Of a DNA stretch of 64,000 nucleotides, positions 24,745 to 33,130 are shown one piece after another. Origin of the DNA: a virus; the IMG/VR virus record IMGVR_UViG_3300021962_008747, positions 1 to 64,000 of that record; one strand, given 5' to 3'. The notes beneath the pieces were generated by a model, which was not told the origin of the DNA, did no database searches, and worked only from the letters and a program-made list of their open reading frames with translations. A program made the translations under genes and the position numbers. Position 1 is the first letter of the stretch; each line of letters begins with the position of its first letter.

Positions 24745-26619
24745 ATGGGAGCATTATTAGAATCAGGTCTTGTTGGTAACATCGGTCTTAAGCACTTGAA
24801 AGTTATCAAAGAAGATACAATTAACAAATGGGATAGATTAGGATTCCTAGATGGTTTGAAAGGACACATTAAAGAGAACATGGCACAATTATATGAAAAC
24901 CAAGCATCTCACCTAATTAACGAAGCGGCGTCTACTGATAGTTCAGGTTCATTCGAAACAGTAGTATTTCCTATCGTTAGAAGAGTATTCTCTAAATTAT
25001 TAGCTAATGATTTAGTATCAGTACAAGCAATGAATTTACCAATCGGTAAATTATTCTACTTTGTACCAAGAATTCAAGGTTATTCTTCTTCAACTGATCA
25101 AACAGCGGCTAACGCTTATGGTGGTGACGCATATCACTATTCACCTGTTGGATCTCCATCTAACACAGGTACAACTGGTGTTGGTGCTGGATACCCACCT
25201 AACTCAAACGCTTTCGGTAAAAGTCTTTATGATTTATTTTATGAAGGGGCTGAAGGTCAATTAAACCCTCCAGGATTATTTGATTATTCAAAAGGAAAAT
25301 GGTCGGCAGTTACTTCAACTGCAACTGTTAAAGTTTGGAGCAATGGTACATTAGTTAATGCTACTAACCAATACCCTAGCGGAACTAACGTAAGAAAAGT
25401 AATTTTGGAGCTTGGTGGTTTTACAACTGCAGGTACTGGAAAATTAATTGGTCCTGATGGTAGTGAAGTAGATACTGAAACTTTCCTTTCTGATTTGAGA
25501 ATTTTCTCTAATGTTGCAAAGGCGTCTTCAGTTTTATCTGCGTCCACACCATGTAACGTTGTTTATAACAGTGACGGTAACCCTAATTCATTATTATTTA
25601 GAGTTGTTACTCAACAATATGGTAGAGGTATTGTAAACCCTACATCCACTCAAACACCAACTTCATGGGCATCTACAGGAAATGGTGGTTCTTATGATGA
25701 TATTTGTACACAAAACGGTAAAATATTATTGGAGGTTGATCTTTCTTGTCCGGTGTGTGCCGATTGTAATGCTACGTCACTAGACGGTTATACAGGTACT
25801 ACATTAACTGGTGGTTTAAGTGGTACTCCATTCTCAGCTGTTTGGAGAAGATATGCTAACTTAGAATTTGAAGACCAAATTGGTGAAGTATCTTTTGACC
25901 TTGAGTCAGTTACTGTATCAGTTACAGAAAGAAAACTAAGAGCACAATGGTCACCTGAATTAGCACAAGACGTTTCTGCATTCCATAACATCGACGCTGA
26001 AGCTGAATTAACGGCTTTATTGTCTGAGCAAGTAGCGGCAGAAATCGATAGAGAAATCTTGAGAGACCTTAGAAAAGGAGCGGCTTGGAACCTAAGATGG
26101 GATTACAACGGATGGAGAAGAATTTCTCAAACAACATCATACACTCAAAAAGACTGGAATCAAACATTGATCACAGCAATCAACCAATTGTCGGCACAAA
26201 TCCACAAATCAACATTGAGAGGTGGGGCTAACTGGATTGTTGTTTCTTCTGAGGTTTCAGCCATCTTTGATGACCTAGAGTACTTCCACGTATCTAACGC
26301 TTCACCTGAGCAAGATCAGTACAACATGGGTATCGAAAGAGTTGGTACATTGGCAGGGCGTTACCAAGTGTATAGAGATCCATACTTCCCAGCTAACCAA
26401 ATCCTTATCGGACACAAAGGTTCATCTTTGTTAGACACAGGATATGTATACGCTCCGTATGTACCTCTACAATTAACACCTACAATGTATAACCCATTCA
26501 ACTTTACACCTATCAAAGGTATCATGACTAGATACGCTAAGAAAATGGTTAACAACCGTTTCTATGGTAGAATCACAGTTGATGGAGTTAGAACATTCGA
26601 CTTACAAGAATTGAGATAA
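24745..26619 (+). CDS. Major capsid protein (gp23-like)
   Basis: A 624-residue HK97-fold capsid protein of the T4 gp23 type. Recognisable: FPIVRRVFSKLLANDLVSVQAMNLPIGKLFY (about 75-105), FEDQIGEVSFDLESVTVSVTERKLRAQWSPELAQD, IDAEAELTALLSEQVAAEIDREIL, and a C-terminal PFNFTPIKGIMTRYAKKMVNNRFYG. LINE/A at residues 57-61 is the expected prohead-protease site (gp23 of T4 is cut after Glu65). The coding DNA uses more C-ending codons (AAC, TAC, ATC) than its neighbours, as expected for a very highly expressed gene. Confidence 0.95.
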   Translation: MGALLESGLVGNIGLKHLKVIKEDTINKWDRLGFLDGLKGHIKENMAQLYENQASHLINEAASTDSSGSFETVVFPIVRRVFSKLLANDLVSVQAMNLPIGKLFYFVPRIQGYSSSTDQTAANAYGGDAYHYSPVGSPSNTGTTGVGAGYPPNSNAFGKSLYDLFYEGAEGQLNPPGLFDYSKGKWSAVTSTATVKVWSNGTLVNATNQYPSGTNVRKVILELGGFTTAGTGKLIGPDGSEVDTETFLSDLRIFSNVAKASSVLSASTPCNVVYNSDGNPNSLLFRVVTQQYGRGIVNPTSTQTPTSWASTGNGGSYDDICTQNGKILLEVDLSCPVCADCNATSLDGYTGTTLTGGLSGTPFSAVWRRYANLEFEDQIGEVSFDLESVTVSVTERKLRAQWSPELAQDVSAFHNIDAEAELTALLSEQVAAEIDREILRDLRKGAAWNLRWDYNGWRRISQTTSYTQKDWNQTLITAINQLSAQIHKSTLRGGANWIVVSSEVSAIFDDLEYFHVSNASPEQDQYNMGIERVGTLAGRYQVYRDPYFPANQILIGHKGSSLLDTGYVYAPYVPLQLTPTMYNPFNFTPIKGIMTRYAKKMVNNRFYGRITVDGVRTFDLQELR

Positions 26620-26640
26620 TCAATATCTTTAGAATAAGAA

Positions 26641-26668
26641 AAGGTCAGAGTAATCTGACCTTTTTTGT
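26641..26668 (+). terminator. Terminator after the major capsid gene
   Basis: Stem AAGGTCAGA / TCTGACCTT with a 4-nt loop, followed by TTTT. It insulates the capsid gene from the secreted-protein cassette. Confidence 0.88.
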
Positions 26669-26686
26669 TTTTATATAATTAGTTTT

Positions 26687-26827
26687 ATTACGTATTATAC
26701 TACGTAATATTACCCAAACAATAGTAGTAACGACTATGTAATGTGATAGTTTAGAGGGTACCAAAAAGTGGTTTTTCCTTATATATACGAGTATCTATTG
26801 GTGTAAACAAAATAAAACCAATAGAAA
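26687..26827 (+). repeat. Duplicated 5' leader, copy 1 (141 nt)
   Basis: It begins with the hairpin ATTACGTA-TTATAC-TACGTAAT and ends with the hairpin CTATTGGT-14 nt-ACCAATAG, whose foot is 3 nt before the ATG. Between them are AACGACTATGTAA and a CAAAAAGTGGTTTT segment. Copy 2 at 27587-27727 has the same length and the same parts. The TATTTATA octamer is absent. It may be an operator plus a translation-control hairpin, or a structured leader RNA. Confidence 0.8.
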
Positions 26828-27517
26828 ATGAAAAATTTAAAAACACTTAAAAAAATCTTATTAGCCGGATTATTCGGATTTATAACAACAACGTCGATGG
26901 CAAATCAAACAGGGTCAATTTACAGCAATCAACAAGAGATTATGTCATTTGAGGTTAAAGATCAAACTTGTCACAACAATAATGATGGTAGTATTGAGAT
27001 TAATATCGTAGATGGGAATAACTACTTTTTTTCTTGGGATAGTGGTGTGAATACTAAAGATTTATATAATCTTTCAAAAGGTATTTTTAGAGTTAAAATT
27101 GAGACCCCACAAGGTGAAATAATTTGGGCATCATTTACTGTTGATTCACCCGATCAATTACAAGGTATGATAACTCAAGATAATTTTAATGGAATTGTTA
27201 ATTTAGATTTAATGGTACAAGGTGGCACATCACCATATAATTATTCTTGGAGTAACTCACAAACCACTGAAGATCTTTACGGTATAACTGAAGAGGGTAT
27301 ATATGAAGTTAATATTACAGACGATAACGGATGTTCATTAAATTTAGGAACTTATGTTATTAACGAACAAACATCCTCAATAACTGAAAATACTATTTCA
27401 AACACAGGTGAAAAAATAGTATATGATTTAAGTGGTAAACAAGTTATTTTAGATAATTCACCATCTGGTATGTATATTATTTTAGAAAACAACAAAACAA
27501 CTAAAATAATCAAATAA
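26828..27517 (+). CDS. Secreted protein with SprB-like repeats and T9SS sorting tail
   Basis: A 229-residue protein. Signal peptide [25 protein letters not shown] (about 1-25). Residues about 40-180 hold two SprB-type beta repeats (first: [16 protein letters not shown]; second: [29 protein letters not shown]-like with one extra residue, then DDNGCS). The C-terminus (about 195-229), ending [20 protein letters not shown] then TTKIIK, has the type A T9SS sorting pattern (VYDLSGK, PSGxY, K-I-I-K). It should cross the outer membrane through the host T9SS, the route of gliding adhesins. Host-derived origin is likely. Confidence 0.85.
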   Translation: [229 protein letters not shown]

Positions 27518-27535
27518 AAACATAACTGATTATTG

Positions 27536-27567
27536 AAAAAGGGGTAAGAGATTATCCCTTTTTTTAT
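27536..27567 (+). terminator. Rho-independent terminator
   Basis: Stem AAAGGGGTAA / TTATCCCTTT (one G-T) followed by a T-rich run. It closes the first secreted-protein unit. Confidence 0.8.
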
Positions 27568-27586
27568 TTTATAAAAATTAGTTTTT

Positions 27587-27727
27587 ATTACGTATTGTAC
27601 TACGTAATTTTACACATATAACAATAGAAACGACTATGTAAATTGAATGTTTAGGGGGTGTCAAAAAGTGGTTTTACCGACCAATCTCAACTATCTATTG
27701 GTATAACAAAATAAAAACCAATAGAAA
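27587..27727 (+). repeat. Duplicated 5' leader, copy 2 (141 nt)
   Basis: Both hairpins of copy 1 are kept: ATTACGTA-TTGTAC-TACGTAAT at the start and CTATTGGT-14 nt-ACCAATAG at the end. The middle has substitutions and small indels that cancel, so the distance from the first hairpin to the ATG is the same in both copies. Confidence 0.8.
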
Positions 27728-29191
27728 ATGAAAAATTTAAAAAACTTAATCACAACAACATTAATCAGTTTAGTAACTGTAATATCATTTGGTCAAAAAA
27801 GTTCTGTATGGGCAACTGTAGAAAATATAGATCAATTAAAAAGAAATCCACAGTTCACATCAATCCTTACTAATCAAAACATTTCATTAACATACAACAA
27901 AGCATTTTCTTCTTCAAAACAAGAGTCATTACAAATGGTATATGAATTTACTTGTAATTGTGATGTGACAGACTTATATATTACATTAAGTAGAGTGAGT
28001 GGTTTAAAAGGTGTTGAGTATGGACCAACATACGAAACATTAGAAACACCGAATGATTATAGTTTAGTTTCTACAACAAATTGGGCTTTAGATTTAATTG
28101 GAGCACAAAACGCATGGGTTTATACAACAGGTGACCCAACTTTAAATGTAGCGGTATCGGACCAAAACTTTTATAATAATCACGAAGAATTAACAGGTAA
28201 AATTAATTATTATGACAACACAAACACAGCAACAAAAACACATGGTACGGCCGTGGCAACAATAGTTGCAGGAAACACAAACAACTCAATCGGTTTATCA
28301 TCAATCGGTTACAACACAACCCTTAATCTTTATAGAATGAACTATAACGAAATGTTAACCGCTTCTTATAATGGGGCTAGAGTTATTAACTTATCTTGGA
28401 CTTCAGGATGTTTTTTTAATACTTACGCACAACAAGCAATTGATGAGGTTTATAATAACGGAACATTTATCGTGGCGTCAGCAGGAAATGGTTCAACATG
28501 TGGTGGCCCTAACTCACTTGTTTATCCCGCAGCTTACAATCATGTATTTGCCGTAACAAGTGTTGGTTCACAAGATAACATAGAAAAAACAATCGGTAAT
28601 CCAAACACAAGACACCAAACAAACTCATCAGTTGATATTTGTGCACCCGGACATAACGTACCATTAACCGCAGCACCAGGATGGTATTTAAACTCTTCAG
28701 GCACTTCATTTGCGGCACCTTACGTTACAGGAACAGTTGCTCTTATGTTATCGGTAAAATCAGATTTAACAAATGATGAAATTGATTCAATTTTAAGATT
28801 AACAGCAACAAACATTGATACTTTAAATCCAAATTATATTGGTATGATCGGTTCAGGAAGATTAAACTCAGGATTTGCAGTACAAAAAGTATGGGAAATG
28901 ACTCAAGTAGTTGAAGACGACGGAAATAACGGTCACGGAAACGATGAAGATGGGGTGGATGATTCTAATCCAGGTCAAGGTAACGGAAATCAAGGAAACA
29001 ACGGAAATCAAGGTGGGAATGGTAATCACTTTGGTTGGGACAAAAATGAAAAAACAACTTTAGGTGATGATTTATCAAATATGGTTGTAATTGATATAAA
29101 TGGTAGAACAACAACTTTAGATAACGCATTACCTGGATACTACTTCGTAGTGAATAACGGAATTATAACTAAAAAAATATATAAAAATTAA
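27728..29191 (+). CDS. Subtilisin-like serine protease (S8) with T9SS sorting tail
   Basis: A 487-residue secreted protease. Signal peptide about 1-22 (MKNLKNLITTTLISLVTVISFG). Possible propeptide to about residue 110. Catalytic domain about 115-390 with a complete triad: Asp145 (VAVSDQNF), His172 (THGTAVATIVAG), Ser327 (SSGTSFAAPYV), and the oxyanion Asn254 (ASAGNGS). A Gly/Asn/Asp-rich linker (about 395-435) leads to a C-terminal tail (VVIDINGRTTTL, LPGYYFVVNNG, KKIYK) of the type A T9SS class. It should be secreted to the cell surface. It could process surface proteins or exclude other phages; this is speculation. Confidence 0.9.
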   Translation: MKNLKNLITTTLISLVTVISFGQKSSVWATVENIDQLKRNPQFTSILTNQNISLTYNKAFSSSKQESLQMVYEFTCNCDVTDLYITLSRVSGLKGVEYGPTYETLETPNDYSLVSTTNWALDLIGAQNAWVYTTGDPTLNVAVSDQNFYNNHEELTGKINYYDNTNTATKTHGTAVATIVAGNTNNSIGLSSIGYNTTLNLYRMNYNEMLTASYNGARVINLSWTSGCFFNTYAQQAIDEVYNNGTFIVASAGNGSTCGGPNSLVYPAAYNHVFAVTSVGSQDNIEKTIGNPNTRHQTNSSVDICAPGHNVPLTAAPGWYLNSSGTSFAAPYVTGTVALMLSVKSDLTNDEIDSILRLTATNIDTLNPNYIGMIGSGRLNSGFAVQKVWEMTQVVEDDGNNGHGNDEDGVDDSNPGQGNGNQGNNGNQGGNGNHFGWDKNEKTTLGDDLSNMVVIDINGRTTTLDNALPGYYFVVNNGIITKKIYKN

Positions 29192-29192
29192 T

Positions 29193-29312
29193 ATGAAAAA
29201 TAAAAATCACAAGGCCAAGATAGATGATTTAAAAATGATGGGAGTGCTGTTTTTGACAGCACTCACCTTCATGCAGGGACTAAGAATTTTAATTATCGGA
29301 TCAATTTTTTAG
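29193..29312 (+). CDS. Possible 39-residue membrane peptide
   Basis: An ATG 2 nt after the protease stop opens a frame of 39 codons with a charged N-terminus (MKNKNHKAKIDDLKMM) and one hydrophobic helix (GVLFLTALTFMQGLRILIIG). It overlaps the convergent gene by 20 nt. A perfect hairpin GAGTGCTG-7 nt-CAGCACTC (29242-29264) lies inside it, without a T run. The frame could be a real small membrane protein or a chance opening around the hairpin. Confidence 0.35.
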   Translation: MKNKNHKAKIDDLKMMGVLFLTALTFMQGLRILIIGSIF

Positions 29313-31044
29313 TTGACCCATCTGAATAAACTTCTATTACAAGACCAATCGTAGTTAGAGGATTCACTTCTTGTCCCATTAAATTAACGTACTTAACTAT
29401 AGTTTTATTAATAGTTTTTGAAACCACGATAGGACCATATGTCTCATACTTACCATCAATATCGTATTGAATTAATCTATAATAAGTTAATTCTTTTTGT
29501 GTATAGTCAATCCAAGAATATTTAATTTCTTCTGTTGAATTGCCGGCTGACGGCCTTTTGGCAATTTCTCTCCACATCTCACCATCAACACTTGATTCTA
29601 AAGAAAAGTAATCACTATTCTGTTCAGAAGCCGTTGTCCATTTAATAACATTCCATTGTGGGTATGGGCTTGCCTCAAATTGTGTTAAAACAATAGGTAA
29701 CGCTTGAGGTGTAGAAACAAACATTTTAAACGTACCTACTGTTCCTCCACCATATTCCCAAAAGCGAATATAAATCGTCTCTCCTGGTATAAAATCCTCT
29801 CTATAAATCCAAGGCATTAATCCATCTAACGCATCATCGTCATCACATTCTATTTCTGTTAATGAACCTGGTGTTCCTCTATAGATTGTCATCCCGCCAT
29901 CAGTTATATCTCCAGTTTGAGTATCAAAATCTAAAACAGTAACGTATTGAGGAACTACTACTTTAAACCAAACATCTTGACCTGTGTAAGATGCACAAGA
30001 TGGAGTTGATTCTGTTGTTGTATTAGTTGAGTTTTCATTTGAATATGTTTTGTATCCTAACCCATCATTTACAGTAAGAAGTATTGCTCCTGCTGGATCG
30101 TCATTTGATGGTGGTGGAGGTGGGTCTGCTAACTTTGTAATTGTTATAGAATACTCACCACAAGTAGGTGATGGCCAAGTATCAGTCCACAAATAATACG
30201 TTCCTGCTGCTAGTATCTGAGAAAAAGAAATAGAAGTTCCTGATGATGTTACATTGTAGTTGATTACATTTGCATTGCTAGGTGTACATGCAGAGTGAAG
30301 TGATAATATTTTATAAGTTCCAGTACCACCTAAATCAAATTGGTAATTACCTCCTCCAGAAGGAATTGTTATTTGCCAAACGGCATCTTCACCATCACCG
30401 TATAAAGAAGAACCAAAAGAGTTTACTGGAAAGTCATTACCTCTACCGCAAGTTGTTTGAGTTCCGGTAGTTGTTGTAGAACCTTGTGTTGTTGGTACAG
30501 AGAGTGTTGTAATTGTTGCACAATCACTATTAGATGGTAATGGTGGACCAACTGTTGTAGCGAAGTCGTGAAGATATAGAGCCCTGTTTGCGTTGTTGTT
30601 GTATATTCTTATTTCTAAATTGGATCTACCATCATCGATGGTTATATTTGAAGTGATGGCAGTTGTTGCTGAGGTTGTATATGAGTTAATTAATTCCCAA
30701 GCACCACCGTTCGCTCGCTTATATAAAGCAAATCCACCATTAGATCCACTTACCCTTAACTTTAGTGTTAATGTACCTACACCTCCTGAGCTTATTACTG
30801 GTGTGATCAATTCTCCACCTGCTTTTGATAATTGAGAGTATCCGGCAGAACCCGTACCATTTGCAGCACCGCCTGGTGCAACTATTGTCTTGGTGTATAA
30901 CCAAGTACCACCGTTACCGTTTTGAGTGGATTGTGTTGTTAGATATGAGGTTTGTGAACTCCATGATTGAAATGTTTCATTTAGTTGACCAAATAAAGAA
31001 CAACTAAATAGCATGATTGCTAATGTAAATAATAATGTTTTCAT
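29293..31044 (-). CDS. Large secreted adhesin-like protein with T9SS sorting tail
   Basis: A 583-residue protein. Signal peptide MKTLLFTLAIMLFSCSLFGQ (about 1-19). Residues about 20-165 form a jelly-roll-like beta domain (GELITPVISSGGVGTLTLKLRVSG). Two pre-peptidase-like/CUB-like beta modules follow, each with CATITT... or DDPAGAILL... starts and YYLWTDTWPSP / YIRFWEYGG strands. The C-terminal part has the fibronectin-like segment common before T9SS tails (NVIKWTTASEQNSDYFSLESS, LTYYRLIQYD-D-G) and ends YVNLMGQEV...STKKLIR, a type A T9SS tail. Transcribed towards the protease gene. Confidence 0.85.
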   Translation of the reverse strand: MKTLLFTLAIMLFSCSLFGQLNETFQSWSSQTSYLTTQSTQNGNGGTWLYTKTIVAPGGAANGTGSAGYSQLSKAGGELITPVISSGGVGTLTLKLRVSGSNGGFALYKRANGGAWELINSYTTSATTAITSNITIDDGRSNLEIRIYNNNANRALYLHDFATTVGPPLPSNSDCATITTLSVPTTQGSTTTTGTQTTCGRGNDFPVNSFGSSLYGDGEDAVWQITIPSGGGNYQFDLGGTGTYKILSLHSACTPSNANVINYNVTSSGTSISFSQILAAGTYYLWTDTWPSPTCGEYSITITKLADPPPPPSNDDPAGAILLTVNDGLGYKTYSNENSTNTTTESTPSCASYTGQDVWFKVVVPQYVTVLDFDTQTGDITDGGMTIYRGTPGSLTEIECDDDDALDGLMPWIYREDFIPGETIYIRFWEYGGGTVGTFKMFVSTPQALPIVLTQFEASPYPQWNVIKWTTASEQNSDYFSLESSVDGEMWREIAKRPSAGNSTEEIKYSWIDYTQKELTYYRLIQYDIDGKYETYGPIVVSKTINKTIVKYVNLMGQEVNPLTTIGLVIEVYSDGSTKKLIR

Positions 31045-31192
31045 AATAATTGGTCTTGTTTTTTTATAGTACTTACTTAATAATAAGTATTTCTACTTAA
31101 TAAATATACTATCTATATTAAAATGACATCACCAAATTATTATTTTATGGATTTAAATTATTATTTATCTAAATTTATCTTTAATTTTTTAA

Positions 31193-31205
31193 TATTTATA
31201 TATAA
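31193..31205 (+). promoter_or_regulatory. Candidate phage late promoter (TATTTATATATAA)
   Basis: Lies 14 nt before the ATG at 31220 in the 175-nt gap after the adhesin-like gene. The rest of that gap shows only AT-rich sequence with a short TACTTA/TAAGTA inverted repeat. Confidence 0.5.
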
Positions 31206-31219
31206 CAAATAATAAATAA

Positions 31220-31684
31220 ATGAATAGATGGGATATGTTTGAAAGGTTGTTCGCATCCGTTTTAGCGGTAGTTCAACCTTTCATCATTTATTTCCTATAC
31301 GGTGATAACAATGCTATATCTAGATCTTGGGACACTCCACTCCAACCACTTTTTATAATTACAAACGCTCTTGTTAGTTTTTTCTTTTTTAAAATGCCAA
31401 AATGGAGAATACCTGCAATACTTTTATTACTTTTAACTTCTTTTTCAGTAACCGATCATTTTGTTTTACATAATATTTTTGCGGTATCATTTTTTATATT
31501 CTCAGCCGTATCGTTATGGAGTATTAAAAAATTCAGGTATTATTTTTTTATATTTTTATTAACCGCTATTTTTCTTTTTGATGGATTATTTTGGGCAGAA
31601 ACTTGGGGGATATTATCTTTAGTTTTTTATCACACACATTTAACAATATATAGATATTTATTAGATATAAGAAGTCAAAAATGA
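31220..31684 (+). CDS. Integral membrane protein of unknown function
   Basis: A 154-residue protein with about five hydrophobic segments, starting near LFASVLAVVQPFIIYFLY, then LFIITNALVSFFFF, IPAILLLLLTSF, IFAVSFFIFSAVSLW and YYFFIFLLTAIFLF. Short charged loops separate them. It resembles small phage inner-membrane proteins of no known function. Its stop overlaps the next start (4 nt), so it is coupled to the DUF5872-like gene. Confidence 0.7.
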   Translation: MNRWDMFERLFASVLAVVQPFIIYFLYGDNNAISRSWDTPLQPLFIITNALVSFFFFKMPKWRIPAILLLLLTSFSVTDHFVLHNIFAVSFFIFSAVSLWSIKKFRYYFFIFLLTAIFLFDGLFWAETWGILSLVFYHTHLTIYRYLLDIRSQK

Positions 31685-32796
31685 ATGTTAATAATATTGT
31701 AAAAAAAATATTAATAGAAGCAAATTCAAGTAGATATGCCGGTTATTATAATGGACCATTAACTATGGGAGAAATTGATTGGGAAGATAATACTTTAGGT
31801 CCATTTACTAATAAAGTATCTAAGTTTTATAATGCTGAACTGGAACACGACAGTTATGACGGATCTTTAGACTCTCACAAAAAAGATAGAAAAAGTTTAG
31901 AGTCCAAATCACGTAAAATTTCAAAATATAATAAAAAACATCACGAATTAAATGATGAAGATGGTGGAATAATAAATCAAACACCAGGGAAAGGTCAGAA
32001 AATAGTGCCAATAGTTAGAGAATGGGTCGATTTAAATAGAATACCATTAAACGAAGATTTGGCCGTTTGGTTTGGTAAAAAGAAAAAACCAAAAGGTTCA
32101 AAACAACCAAAAGGACCTTGGGTTGATATATGTAGAAAAGTTGACGGAAAACACCCCCCTTGTGGAAGAAGTGATGCTGATAAAGGAGCCTATCCTAAAT
32201 GTAGGGCGGCTGGTGTTGCAGGTAAAATGACAGATTCACAAAAAAAATCTGCATGTCAACAAAAAAGAAGGGCGGAAAAAAAAGATACGCAATCAGGTAA
32301 AGGACAAAAACCCGTTATGACATCATACAAACCAAAAAATAAAAAAAAAACAAATGAAATAATGAAAAAAAATAGTTTAATACTAAGTGAAAGAGAGTTA
32401 ATTGCTTTAATAAAAAGAATAATTAATGAAAGTACAGAACCGCCAAAAGGAGTATCATTAAATCTTACCTGTAGAGGTAATGATGGTTCTTTTAATAAAG
32501 ACAATTTAACATTTTACAGTTCAAATAGTTCTATACCGGGATATAAACAAAGACTAAGTTTAAAAACTAGTGAAACGCAAGTACCTGATGGCGTAATTGC
32601 TTCATCAAAACCCAATTTTTTCACCTTAGATGTTGTAAGTACAGAAATGATACCAAAAGTTGTAAGTGAATTGTCGGATTTTATAGATTCTGGTAGTGGA
32701 TATGCTTTAATTGGTAACAAAGCTAATCGTCAATATTATTGTGCACCTAATGTTGGAACCGACCAAAAATGGATTGATTATTTTAATAGTCTTTAA
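31681..32796 (+). CDS. DUF5872-like Lys-rich protein, probable fused cargo protein
   Basis: A 371-residue protein. The N-terminus MNVNNIVKKILIE/ANSSRY is a short amphipathic helix ending in an I-x-E/A site, like a T4 capsid-targeting sequence. Residues about 130-200 match the DUF5872 pattern (GPWVDICRKVDGKHPPCGRSDADKG, YPKCRAAGVAGKM, Lys/Arg-rich end). Near residue 228 a second start-like segment appears (MKKNSLILSERELIALIKRIINE/STE), followed by an unrelated 140-residue domain, so the protein looks like two cargo proteins joined. It could be packaged in the head and injected (inference). Confidence 0.7.
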   Translation: MNVNNIVKKILIEANSSRYAGYYNGPLTMGEIDWEDNTLGPFTNKVSKFYNAELEHDSYDGSLDSHKKDRKSLESKSRKISKYNKKHHELNDEDGGIINQTPGKGQKIVPIVREWVDLNRIPLNEDLAVWFGKKKKPKGSKQPKGPWVDICRKVDGKHPPCGRSDADKGAYPKCRAAGVAGKMTDSQKKSACQQKRRAEKKDTQSGKGQKPVMTSYKPKNKKKTNEIMKKNSLILSERELIALIKRIINESTEPPKGVSLNLTCRGNDGSFNKDNLTFYSSNSSIPGYKQRLSLKTSETQVPDGVIASSKPNFFTLDVVSTEMIPKVVSELSDFIDSGSGYALIGNKANRQYYCAPNVGTDQKWIDYFNSL

Positions 32797-33050
32797 TTTT
32801 TATTTAGGTAAGGATTAATCTGCTCTTTTGGTAAAGTAAATCCCCCCTTTTTAAAAATAAAAGTATTTGCAAAGTGTTTTTTTTCTTCTTCAGACCATTT
32901 TGACATTTCTGACGATGACTCCAAATCAAATTTTTTAAGATCGTAGTTTTCATTATTTGGTGTTTCGGTATTAATATTTTGATTGGTATTTACTTGAGAG
33001 TAAGACGATAACCCGATAGTTAAAAAAAGAGTAATAATTAATGTTTTCAT
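32793..33050 (-). CDS. Small secreted protein
   Basis: An 85-residue protein with a signal peptide MKTLIITLFLTIGLSSYSQ (cleavage near residue 18-19) and a short mature part rich in Asn and Glu, with KWSEEEKKHFANTF near the middle. No family recognised. A TATATTTG box (host -7-like) lies about 20 nt before the ATG; no good -33 box. Like the gene at 10585 it looks like an accessory secreted product. Confidence 0.6.
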   Translation of the reverse strand: MKTLIITLFLTIGLSSYSQVNTNQNINTETPNNENYDLKKFDLESSSEMSKWSEEEKKHFANTFIFKKGGFTLPKEQINPYLNKN

Positions 33051-33130
33051 ATTGTTTTATTTTTATAATACAAATATAATATTTTTTATTAAATAAAAAA
33101 ATTAAATCACCAAAATAATTTGCGATAAAA

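Noticed and set aside
29242-29264. A perfect 8-bp hairpin between convergent genes that could be a terminator.
   Set aside because: There is no T run on either strand; it is mentioned only with the small frame that contains it.
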